64,000 bases of DNA from Micrasema longulum (Eukaryota > Arthropoda > Insecta > Trichoptera > Brachycentridae), in assembly GCA_022494885.1 (NCBI GenBank), contig JAGVSM010002739.1, positions 372,001 to 436,000 of the forward strand, read 5' to 3'. The notes under the pieces were generated by a model, which made no database searches, was not told the origin of the DNA, and saw only the letters and a program-made list of their open reading frames with translations. Made by a program: the position numbers and the translations under genes. Of the stretch, positions 54,864 to 64,000 are shown one piece after another; position 1 is the first letter of the stretch, and every line of letters begins with the position of its first letter.

Positions 54864-55022
54864 TGCACCACAACAGGCCAGGAGGCCTAATTACAGTGGT
54901 GAATTACATCACAGAGCACCCAGGCTTGAGAAAAATCACATTTTAAATTTTTGTGTTCTCACCGGGAATCGAACCCGGAGCCTTCCGTGCGTGTGTCAAG
55001 CGTCTTGACCACTACACCGGCG
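54864..55022 (-). mobile_element. tRNA-derived SINE, family 1
   Basis: Full-length minus-strand copy. The tail starts TTTGCACCACAACAGGCCAG (plus-strand view), and the B box appears as GGGAATCGAACCCGG at about 54964-54978. The head ends CTTGACCACTACACCGGCGG near 55022. It is the least diverged copy in the window. Confidence 0.9.
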
Positions 55023-55054
55023 GCCTCCGTGGTGTAGTGGTCAAGACGCTTGAC
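54995..55054. repeat. head-to-head SINE hairpin
   Basis: The 24-base arms 54995-55018 and 55031-55054 are perfect inverted copies of the SINE head (GGTGTAGTGGTCAAGACGCT TGAC on the right), with a 12-base loop. The right arm is the head of another family 1 SINE cut off at about 55057. Confidence 0.95.
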
Positions 55055-55081
55055 TCAACAGATGATCAACATACACTAAAT

Positions 55082-55150
55082 TTGGGTTACCAATGCAGTG
55101 CCCTTTGTACCACTGGATAGGAAAAGAGGAATGATAATGATAATAAAAAA
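55082..55150 (+). repeat. family 2 SINE tail fragment
   Basis: GGGTTACCAATGCAGTGCCC TTTGTACCACTGGATAGG, AATGATAATGATAATAAAAA. It follows the truncated family 1 head by about 25 bases. Confidence 0.65.
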
Positions 55151-55154
55151 AAAT

Positions 55155-55610
55155 ACATAAAGCATTACGCGGCAACTGTATAATGCACGAGTTATTGATC
55201 ATGCATCATTGGCCGATATATTTTGACGAAGTTAAGTGATGAATTATGTCAATTAAATACTTGCATTTGGCGCCTCGTTCGTGGCTAGAAGAATTAACCT
55301 ACAAAGTACTTATCCGCCTACTACGGCAATGATAGAAAGTTCGGTTCGATATCTGTCACGTTTCTATTGGCTCTACTTTTCCCCATTGAAATGTAGGTAA
55401 ACGAGTGCTAAAACAAGACTTACCTGTTGGAATTTCTTTTATAAACAGTTCAATGACTTTTATATTTTCAACGATTCAGCTTATTTTGTAAACAATGACG
55501 AAATGATGACTTCTGTTCTTCTACTACTCATTTTACAACGTATTAGACTTTACTCATAAACTAATGAAACTCATCATCTTACCTTCATTTGACAAAAATG
55601 ATCAAGTTAC
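55155..55610. other. intergenic, nothing assigned
   Basis: No gene or repeat unit recognised. Confidence 0.45.
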
Positions 55611-55615
55611 TCTGC

Positions 55616-55680
55616 GATTGGTGTATCAATGCAGTGCCCTATGCACCATTAGGTGCGGAAAGGGAATAATAAATGAAATG
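55616..55680 (+). repeat. family 2 SINE tail fragment
   Basis: GATTGGTGTATCAATGCAGT GCCCTATGCACCATTAGGTG CGGAAAGGGAATAATAAATG. Confidence 0.65.
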
Positions 55681-55802
55681 AAGATCTGAATATACTGTTT
55701 TGATAAGGTCTCAAAGCAAGAAAATAGCACTGTATTTCGGATTAAATTCAAATAAAAAGAAAAATATTCCTTCAGCATTAAACATAAGTTAATCACAGAC
55801 TT

Positions 55803-55933
55803 ATACCCGTATGCAGAGACAAACCTTAAGGTGAGGATAGTACATTCTATTGTCTTCACCTTCGGGTTATTCTCTGCATTTGAAATTAGAATGTACTTTC
55901 CTCACCTTAAGTTTTGTCTCTGCATACGGGTAT
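55803..55933. mobile_element. foldback element with 46 bp arms
   Basis: Left arm 55803-55848 (ATACCCGTATGCAGAGACAA ... GTACATTCT) and right arm 55888-55933 (AGAATGTACTTTCCTCACCT ... CGTATGCAT inverted) pair with about two mismatches around a 39-base spacer. The arms are highly similar, so the element is young or maintained. No coding capacity. Confidence 0.85.
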
Positions 55934-55934
55934 T

Positions 55935-58525
55935 AGCCACTGACATGTAATCTAATAAAAATAATAAGTTTATATTTATATTATATTTTTATTGACAGTA
56001 TTGCTAAATTATGAATAATGTTTAGTGTAAATGTTAACATTAAACGAAAGTAGATATTATGTTAACAAAGCATAAAAGGTAACGTCTCACAGAAGTGCAC
56101 AGTGGTCCCGCACTCGAAGCAGGGTGGTCAGTGGTCATTGCTATTGCATTCAAAAAGTATTTGATCGACAAATATTACTGAATTTTAGAAAAGAATGACT
56201 AGTTTCTACTGCAATATGACATTAGAATGGAGAAGAGTAAAAAATATTTTTTTTCATCAATAATATTATTGGTTCATAAATAAAATATTCTTATAAACAT
56301 TATGTAGTAAATGTGACCCTAGAAACCACGGAGAAAATAGTTAAAAGTAAGTGGAAAATTAGGCTGTACTTAGGAGGCAAACCATTCTAAAATAACAAGA
56401 CTCTTGAAATTATATTAAAATAATTAAACATATCTTCAATTTGGAATTGAATCACAAAAGAACCCTAACAACTTACTTATCCAGAGAAATAAACAACGGT
56501 TGGCATAGTGACTAATAACCGCAATGAGCACTTCCTTCGATGAATTCAATTTCGATGCCGAAATACAAATGAATCCTTAAGGGATCCGAGATTGTTTTTG
56601 TAGTTTGGTTGTTAGTCCCTATTTTTGTGCAGTGACACATCTCATAATTCGAACATCAATATAACAGGGCTATGACCCACGGGGGGACCACAGTGTAATG
56701 GAGAAAACCTGGGTTATAATAGGTAATGCTGAAGTACGAACCAATTTAATGACAAGTAATTATAGTTCAATAACTATAACGATAACGATTTCGAAAACAT
56801 TACGTCGGTTTGTTGCCGACTCATAATGTAACAAGAATATTAAATAATTGTACCGTCAATTATTAATGTTAACGTTCGCAAATTCTTCCTAGAATGTTGA
56901 CCTTCTTAATGTCACTAACTAATGGCACATCGATACCGGATCTCCGTTACATCACAACTATAAAGATAAAACAACAATGTGAACATTAGCTTTATACAAG
57001 TATGTATTATGTTTGCAAAGGAAATTTCATCGTATTGAAATGTCGAAACCGGTCCAAGAGCGGATAAATGACCTTTGGGTTTTCAGGCATTTTAAACCAT
57101 TTAAAAGGTGAACAACGAAGTATTTCAAGATAATCTATTTGTGATGTTTTGATATTTTATGTATTTTATTTATAGCGCGTTTCTGAAGAAACAAGACCTA
57201 AAACACGTTTTTATTATGCACACACTTCTTTTGAAGATATTTAAAAATGCAAAAGAGAATTCACTAAAGACTAGATTTAAACAAATCTTTTATTTTAATT
57301 GATTTAATATTCAGTCAACAAAAATGTTTAATGAAAATATACTACCAATAAGACACCATTATTTTATCTTAAACTTCTCTCTCCGTCTCTAGATGTTTTG
57401 AAATTTGAATAAAAAAAGTTACGTAAAGTACCACAGGATGTAATTCATATTACTAATCAATTTCTATCTAACCGGTTTTGTTAAACTAAATACTAGTACA
57501 TAAGTCTTTGTCACTTGACAAGCACGTAACCAAAATAATATGCAACGCTACGAGAGGAGACCGCCACGCTATCAAACGATACGAGCCGAGGCGTAAGCAG
57601 TGCTACGCTGACCAGTGTCGCAGTGACGTCAGGAGCTAATGTATTATTTACATCTGTGTATAAGAACAAAGAAAGAAAAAATGGAAAATTAGTAATTTTA
57701 TTATGTAATACAATTAAAGAAAAAAACCGAGTAACCATACTTACTCTAAAAATTACATAAAGTAATTGACGTATTTTTAAATGATTTTATTTTAGACCCT
57801 GTAATTATTTATCTAAAATAACATAATTTTATACTAAGATGACAAGGGATGATTTTTATTTTTATATAAAATTCGTACAACTTTCATAATGTTTTCATAA
57901 CAAAATATTCAAGTTGATATTGTAATGAAATCGTATCCATTTTTTGAAATGGCGCTAAAAGTTTGAGAATAGGACGAAAAAAAGAAACACGCATATAAAT
58001 CAACAAATAAATCACATTTGTTCGAATCGGTTCTTTTACCATAGACGTACCCTGTAATTAATTTTACTTTAGTTATATGCGGCATCCAGTTATGTCAAAG
58101 TATTTATTATGCAATTATTATCGTCGCTATAAGTCGTGACCACAATGTGACACATAAAACTCAGCTATTCTTGTGTAATTTCTTTCCTTTTTGTAATCGA
58201 AACACGCGCTGAGAATTTACTAAGTTTTGACTGTTACGCTTACGTCCGCAAATTATATTGTCATTCAAATTTATGAAACCATCTGTCGAATGTCGCGTCG
58301 ATACTTTAAATCAAAATAGTGAGTAGAAGTTTTCTAAACAATTAACACAAATAATATGCATTATTTTATTTGGTAATTATTAATCTTATTTACTAATTAT
58401 TTTGATCTCTAGTAGAATAGTAGAATTAAAAAGCCTTGTAGTTGTTAAATCGCTTTCATTTTTCTAACTTAATTCTTATTTTTAAACAAATTGCACTCCC
58501 AATGCAAAGCTATCTAGACCTCGAA
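55935..58525. other. long intergenic stretch
   Basis: About 2.6 kb, AT-rich, with one CG-richer patch at 57538-57640 (CTACGAGAGGAGACCGCCAC, CGATACGAGCCGAGGCG) covered by a minus-strand 75-codon open frame (57511-57738). I recognise no family and do not call a gene. Confidence 0.5.
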
Positions 58526-58527
58526 TA

Positions 58528-58650
58528 ATAAAAAGAATTGCAGGGCGGTTACAACTAAGGTGGAGGAGTGACCTAGACCGGCATGTCGGTGTGACTAACT
58601 GTGGTTAAGGAGTGGACGGAAATATGCTGAGAAAGAAGAAGTTGAAATGT
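58528..58650 (+). pseudogene. LINE ORF2 C-terminal scrap
   Basis: RIAGRLQLRWRSDLDRHVG corresponds to the RxxGRPxxRWxDDLxR motif at the C-terminus of endonuclease-RT LINEs, followed by VDGN and an AGAAAGAAGAAG tail. About 30 codons survive, with an in-frame TAA. Confidence 0.6.
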
Positions 58651-60868
58651 ATAAAAGTGTTCAAAAAACTATATTTAACTCTTTACCTGGTAAATGAATA
58701 ATCACCAATAAAAGATAAAAGTTTTCAATAAAATTCAGAAAGCATAGTTTTGATTTTTTTTAAATTATACTTAACAATAATTTTAGACTCTTATATTTTG
58801 AGTTGTATTAGTTTTGTTCAAGGAAACAACACGGAAACAACGTTTCAGTGCATTTTAAATTAAAACTTTTCAATTACCTCGGAATGGCATTTTTTAAGTT
58901 GTCTTACGGAGTGCGAAATATATAAAATATATTCATTTTATGTTAAAAAAAGAGCGATGAAAAGATTTACACAAAACTTAGATTAGTTTTTACAAAATAC
59001 GAAAAGTCGAAAATTCTCGTTTGAAACGCTCACTCTGACAGGTTGACGTTTCAATAATTCGCTTTCCCGCAACTAACATACTCGTACGATTTAAACGAAA
59101 TAAACTTACGGTTATATTTTACAATGAAATATTTTCATAAGTAGGTACAGAAAAATGGCTTACCGTTAGACGTCCTTCTAAATAAGGCACTTCCATATGT
59201 CGGTTTGTTCAGTTTTCGATAGTAAACAGCACTCTTCGGGGATTTTAGAGACGTTCTCTATGGGATTATTTATAGTTGCCTCTTTTCATTTGCCGACAGC
59301 ATTTTCCCTTCATCACTGGATTATAACGAGTCATTATGAAAATCTGTGGAGATACCACCAACCCTGTAAACAAGATAAGTAAAGAAAATAGATCAAAAGC
59401 TACACACCTTTAAGTTTTTAAAAATGTTACATTTAAATGAAGCTCACCCGAAATACTTTTTGAAAGGAAATAAATGATCGGTAAAAATGGATTTATTGGG
59501 AATTATCAATGCCTAGATTCATTTTGATAATTCTGAACCAAATTCTCATCTCTTTAAAGAAGATTAGTAACTGAACGTATTGTGATAAAGTTGTCATAAT
59601 TGATGAAACCTCTGAAAGGGTTGAGATGATCAAATTTCCCACATGTTAAAAACTCTGAAAAATAAAGACATTATATCTGTGCATAAATTTTTATATCTGG
59701 AAATAGGGAACATAAAAAAATAGCAATCCACAAAAAGCACCAAAAGAGAAATTTGGATTATTAGAAGCTGTGTTCGTCACTAAGGTTGTTTGGAGAACGA
59801 CATAACAATAGGAAAAAATACAGTTTTTATATACATTTTTAAAGTAATAAGGGTCTATGAAATACTGTCCAGAAAAAAAAATTGTTTTTTATTTGTAAGA
59901 AGCATAAAAAATATTTTTAAATTTGTAAATTTGATATCCCGCAAAAATGGTCACAAGCCACGCCCTTAATACGTCACGATTTGAGTTCATTTTCAACATT
60001 GTTCCAAACCATTCTATTTTTTATAGAACATTGACACGAATCTTGACGTCACAATTATCAACGCAAAACATGTCGCATTTTTCTAGTGACATATTTTTTT
60101 TATATTTTCTTTTTTAAAGATATACATGAATCCATTTCTTCACAATACTCATGTTGATTTTGAAAATGCAATTAACTTTTCTAAATCCATTTCATATATT
60201 TGTATATGTAGTAAGTGATATTTCACCATTGGTCACAGTAAGTATTTTACGCCCGCATTGCTCTTATTCTCGTTTATGAATGTTTAATAAAGCTTAGAAA
60301 TAAAATCTTTGTCAAGGTATCTTAAAACTGATTTTGGAGCGCGGTTTGACTACTAGAATTTAGTAATAAAATAAGGGGGGGGACAACCCCTGGTGATGTT
60401 TATCATCAAGCAAAAACGATTAAATGGGTTTCAAATATTTTGGATGCCTTGTAAGAGCCTCTATGTTTGTCATTTTTCAATACTCTGGGCCTTTAAGTAC
60501 GGTAGATATCAATTAGAAATAATATTTTATCCCGAATCAGAAAAGAATCCAGAAAATATTCAGGATCTGACAGAAAAAAACAAACCAGGGAGTAATCGTA
60601 AAATTAAATGTAGATTTAAATGACTCGAATTGATCATTATTGTTATTTGTATTTCTCTACAAAATGAGACCAGTTTATTAAGTGGATATATTACGTAATT
60701 TGCTTAGCATATTCAAGATAATATTTTTTAGTATAACTAGTTATACCAGTAAAAGGATCAAGACTAGTGTTATTAAATAGCAGAGATATAAAAAGTGTGA
60801 AAAATCAAATCATGCAACTTTGATATTATTTGCATTAAAATAAAAAATAGATAACTTGAATCATATTA
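58651..60868. other. long AT-rich intergenic stretch
   Basis: No recognisable gene or repeat. Open frames at 59197-59382 and 60393-60623 show no domain. A run of nine G lies at 60375-60383. Confidence 0.55.
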
Positions 60869-60879
60869 TACGAGGGTTG

Positions 60880-61070
60880 TGTAAAAAATATTTTTTTCAG
60901 GGTTAAGGCATTTTTTATTTGAACTGAAAAATACATCATTGGGAAGCTTAATTTCTTAACTATTTTTTTAACATAATCACCAGATTTTTCAACGCATTTT
61001 TGTTGACGACTAATCCACTTTTGGAATCCAGCTTCAAAAAAGTCCGCCGCCAGTACGTGGAGGAATTTTG
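60880..61070 (-). pseudogene. mariner transposase C-terminus, left copy
   Basis: The minus strand reads AADFFEAGFQKWISRQQKCV then EKSGDYVKKIVKKLSFPMMY, the C-terminal end of a mariner transposase (family pattern: DFFxxGIxxLxxRWxKCIxxxGDYVEK). The catalytic domain is missing. The frame is open to about 60840 because the normal stop is lost. Confidence 0.85.
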
Positions 61071-61106
61071 GGACCGTCCCGCTTATTGAGTTTATGACTC
61101 GAGGGA

Positions 61107-61480
61107 CCACAATAAATTCGTAAAATTATTGCGAGACTTTGAAGAGCTATCCAAAATCGCCGGAGAGGAAGACTGACGAAAGGCGTTAGACTGCACCACG
61201 ACAATGCGCGCCCGCACGTCTCTCGCCAAACCAAGGACTTCATCGAAAATTTTGTCTGGGATCTCGTTGAACAGGCTGCCTACAGCCTTAATCTTGCACC
61301 GAGTGACTTCCACATGTTTCCAGAATTAAAGCAGCACTTGAGTGGACAACGTTTCGAGACTAATAAAAGAGTGCAGGAAGCGGTCACCAATTCCTCCACG
61401 GACTGGCGGCGGACTTCTTTAAAGCTGGATTCCAAAAGAGAATCTGTTGATTATGTTGAAAAAGAGTTAAGAAATTAAGC
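61107..61480 (+). pseudogene. mariner transposase C-terminal half, right copy
   Basis: After a frameshift near 61140 the plus strand reads RAIQNRRRGRLTKGVRLHHD NARPH with the second catalytic D in HDN, then QAAYSLNLAPSDFHMFPELK with the third D in PSD. Thirty-four residues separate the two, the DD34D spacing of the mariner family. KQHLSGQRFETNKRVQEAV follows, then a frameshift and a deletion of roughly 25-30 bases relative to the left copy (after GCTGGATTCCAAAAG). The first catalytic D and the N-terminal DNA-binding part are absent. Minus-strand open frames at 61034-61313 are shadows. Confidence 0.9.
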
Positions 61481-61569
61481 TTTCCAATGATGTATTTTTA
61501 AACTAAAATAAAAAATGCCTTAAACCTGAAAAAAAAATAAAAACCGTATTTTTTACACAACCCTAGTTT

Positions 61570-62400
61570 TAATAAACTATTTCACATTACGGCGCTGATA
61601 TACGAGTATGTACATACTAAGCTTACTGGTTTTAGATTGATCAAACCACCATCTTCATAAATAATACAAAATTGTATGAATTCAATTCTAAAAGTTATCC
61701 GAAAATGTTAGTTTTTATTTAGACTTGAATTAAGTGGTGGAAAAATAACAGTTAACACGTACCTATAAAAATTAATTTACTAACGGAATTGGTCCATTAT
61801 AATAACAAACAAATATCCTTATAAATACTGGCACAATTGAAATAAAATACAAATAAAAAAATTTAAAGCTAAGATAAAAAAAATTAAAAAATTACTACCT
61901 CAATACAAGTAAAAAAAAAGTGAAATACAGCACAATTCGACGGCATAATATTATTCACTTGAAAGGTGTGCGTTATGTTAATTCATAGCAATTAGTTCAT
62001 TTTTTTTTTTTAAATACTCACACGCCTATATACAAACGCCTTCTCGATCAAAATTAAAGGCATTACATTTATTATATTTAATGATTTTTTTCCTTTCTAT
62101 GCAACCATGTTTAACAAACTTAAAATTGTTGATTAAAATCAGAAAATTGATTTATATATTAAAACCCATAATATTTATAGGCGTTATGTACTGTTCACTT
62201 TAATTAAGTTACCAAGTTTATTCAGACCTCAAAATACAGGTTGTCAAAAAATGTACATTAATATCACTGGTCAACGATGCAAATTTTTCACACTCAAAAA
62301 CAGAATATTCTTACGTATTTCCATCTGCTGAAATCGAAAATCGTACAAATGACCAATTAGATTTTGTTTTTTATTTTTTTTAATGAAAATGAATGTTTTG
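61570..62400. other. intergenic, nothing assigned
   Basis: AT-rich; no gene or repeat recognised. Confidence 0.5.
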
Positions 62401-62401
62401 G

Positions 62402-62566
62402 TTCTTATGATTAACCCAAATATTAAATTTTGAGGGCTATTTTCAACTGGTTGTAAATAACTCACTACAAGAAAATAGGAATAAAGTTGAGGTAGAGTAG
62501 GATTTGAACCACGGACCTTTAAGTCGTGAGTCTGAAACACTAGCCACGGGACTACAACCCAATTCT
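62402..62566 (-). mobile_element. tRNA-derived SINE, family 3
   Basis: Minus-strand head GGGTTGTAGTCCCGTGGCTA GTGTTTCAGAC, B box GTGGTTCAAATCC. The body (plus view) TTAACCCAAATATTAAATTT and GGTTGTAAATAACTCACTAC matches 29310-29463. Confidence 0.8.
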
Positions 62567-62569
62567 TTG

Positions 62570-62830
62570 GAGGTACATGTAATCATTTAGATTTTTAGGT
62601 TGAGGAAGGCTTTTCATAGACTTCTCCAAGCTTAGTTTGAAAGCTGTATTACTTCACAACGGCAACCACCTTCTTTCTATTCCTGTTGGTCATGCAGTTC
62701 ACATGTATGAGACTTATGCAAATATTTTTACTCGACTCAATCAAATGCGCTGAACACAAGTGGAAAATCTGTAGGGATCTAAAAGTCATCGCTGTACTGT
62801 TAGGAATGCAAATGTGGTATAGTTCATTGA
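62570..62830. other. intergenic, nothing assigned
   Basis: No family recognised. The minus-strand open frame at 62649-62936 runs from this spacer into the SINE at 62832 and is not called as a gene. Confidence 0.45.
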
Positions 62831-62831
62831 T

Positions 62832-62998
62832 GGCGGCCTCCGTGATATAATGGCTAAGGCGCTTGACGCATACGCGGTTGGCTCCGGATTCAATTCCGGG
62901 TGAGTACACAAAAATTAAAAATGTGATTTTTCTCAAGGCCGTATAGTCTGGGCTGTAATTTACCCCTGTTATTGAGCGTTCTTACTTTGTGGTGTTAA
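62832..62998 (+). mobile_element. tRNA-derived SINE, family 1
   Basis: GGCGGCCTCCGTGATATAAT GGCTAAGGCGCTTGACGC (head and A box), GGCTCCGGATTCAATTCCGG (worn B box), TTTTTCTCAAGGCCGTATAG, CCCCTGTTATTGAGCG, and the end TTTGTGGTGTTAAC. Full length. Confidence 0.9.
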
Positions 62999-63023
62999 CA
63001 AATATCCATAAACAAAATAATAG

Positions 63024-63112
63024 TCCACTCCGTAGCGAAATGGTCAGCGCGTTTGCATACCATGCAAGTGTGCGAAAAGGGAACGGTGATGATGATGATG
63101 ATAAAAAATAAC
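63024..63112 (+). mobile_element. SINE family 2 with internal deletion
   Basis: The head CCACTCCGTAGCGAAATGGT CAGCGCGTTTGC and CATACCATGCAAG are joined directly to the family tail GTGCGAAAAGGGAACGGTGA TGATGATGATGATAA. The B box and body are missing, so head and tail belong to one family. Confidence 0.7.
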
Positions 63113-63163
63113 AAAGAACAGACACTGCTAATTAAATAAAAAAAGCTAGTTGTTGTTTCATCA

Positions 63164-63300
63164 CAGAAAAGATGGGTCAACGACATTGCCTCTATTGCCG
63201 GTAAAACGTGGATGATGAAAGCGGGTGATAGGAAGGAATGGAGACGTTTGGAAGAGACCTTTATCCAGCAGTGGAGAGAATAAGGCTGCAGAAGAAAAAG
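63164..63300 (+). pseudogene. LINE ORF2 C-terminus, short intact end
   Basis: Forty open codons ending at TAA (63281-63283): QKRWVNDIASIAGKTWMMKA then GDRKEWRRLEETFIQQWRE. This is the W-x-DD-I...AGxxWMxxAxDRxxWRxLEEAYxQQW signature closing many insect endonuclease-RT LINEs. It is followed by a GAAGAAAAAGAAG tail. 5' truncated just upstream. Confidence 0.85.
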
Positions 63301-64000
63301 AAGTTGTTTCATCTGGTTTTAATTTATAAACTCTTTGTCAAAAAGAAAAGGTTTGAGATTAAAACTCGGAAATCTCAAAAACAGTTGTTATTGCAGCGCA
63401 CTTGTTAATTAAATTGTTTAGACATTTGAAACACTGACTTGAGATTTTCCATTTAAAATAAATACATTACACCGAGAGAGTAAGTACACTAACATAATGT
63501 GGAAGGTATCTATGAGAAAAAGTAAGATAGTTACTTGTGAAAGTGGCTTACAAAAATGTTTTAAAGAATATCATATTAAGTATGTATTTTTCACCAAAAA
63601 ATATGTAAGTGTAAATGCCCACACGAGTTAACCCTTTCAGATCTAAATAAATTCTTATGGATATAAAAATATTTGGTAGTAAACATGTTATAAAGGAATT
63701 ATTAGAAATTACTTGAAATCAACTCACTGTAAATCTAATAATGAACGGATAAAATTCATAAAACGTGTTTTATTAATCAAACGATATACAAACGTTTATT
63801 TAATACAACTGCTGTGATTTTATTTAAACATAATTAAAACTTGCATGAAACATGATTTAAAAGGCAGGAATTTGCATCAAATCAAACAAACCAGCCAGAA
63901 GCCAGCTGTCAAACAAAAAAAAACACTTTTCTATGTAATGCCGACTACTAACATTAAAAGATAAAATAGCGACGCACTAAGAGACAACAGTATTTAAAAA
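63301..64000. other. intergenic, nothing assigned
   Basis: AT-rich DNA to the window edge; no gene or repeat recognised. Confidence 0.5.

Larger units (their letters stand above)
60871..61566. mobile_element. mariner element with two 3' ends (foldback)
   Basis: The left end CGAGGGTTGTGTAAAAAATA (60871 on, after TA) is mirrored on the right by ATTTTTTACACAACCCTAG (to 61566). Inward of both ends lie matching blocks: GGTTAAGGCATTTTTTATTT against AATAAAAAATGCCTTAAACC, and TTAAGCTTTCC/GGGAAGCTTAA. These are the transposase stop region and 3' untranslated part in opposite orientations. The element thus has two 3' halves and no 5' half, with about 35 bases of unrelated centre (61072-61106). Confidence 0.85.

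Noticed and set aside
61034..61313. Minus-strand open frames of 69 and 73 codons
   Set aside because: They are shadows of the plus-strand mariner transposase, whose catalytic motifs are readable.
62995..63312. 105-codon minus-strand frame with a hydrophobic segment
   Set aside because: It is antisense to a SINE and to a clear LINE C-terminus.

Overview
This 64 kb window looks like a gene-poor, AT-rich stretch of an arthropod, most likely insect, nuclear genome. Three things suggest this: strong AT richness by eye, many 5'-truncated LINEs, and tRNA-derived SINEs, Helitron-like elements, hAT, mariner and Pogo relics of the kinds common in insects. I cannot settle the order (Lepidoptera, Coleoptera and Hemiptera all remain possible). 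I found no intact host gene, no functional tRNA or rRNA gene, no operon and no CRISPR array. No open frame encodes a complete recognisable protein.

Layout. 1-10 kb: an RTE-like LINE relic (minus), a ZBED-type hAT transposase relic beside a LINE C-terminus (minus), an unassigned coding relic, a Helitron-like element and a SINE. 12-13.6 kb: a 1.48 kb element bounded by near-perfect inverted repeats. 14-21.5 kb: LINE 3' ends with trinucleotide tails, a hAT-type MITE, and a cluster of an unnamed repeat (called R here) with direct and inverted copies. 22-24 kb: a Helitron-like element split by a fairly young LINE, with a second Helitron-like end joined behind it. 24-25 kb: decayed tandem repeats. 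26.2-26.6 kb: the only stretch resembling host exons, unproven. 27-46 kb: a graveyard of CR1/Jockey-like LINE 3' ends, mostly minus strand, with foldback MITEs and SINEs. 46.8-47.5 kb: a Pogo-type transposase relic. 54.2-55.1 kb: a nest of SINEs and CpG-rich MITEs. 60.9-61.6 kb: a mariner with two 3' ends facing outward. 62.4-63.3 kb: SINEs and a LINE 3' end.

The coding relics do not work together. They are separate insertions carrying stops, frameshifts and 5' truncations. The SINEs presumably used the machinery of active LINEs elsewhere. The informative content is the order of nesting, the inverted-repeat (foldback) structures, and several repeat families visible in two or more copies within the window. 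I saw no convincing new biological system. The best candidates for undescribed material are the 12.07-13.55 kb element, repeat family R, the CpG-rich foldback MITE family and the possible exon pair near 26.3 kb.
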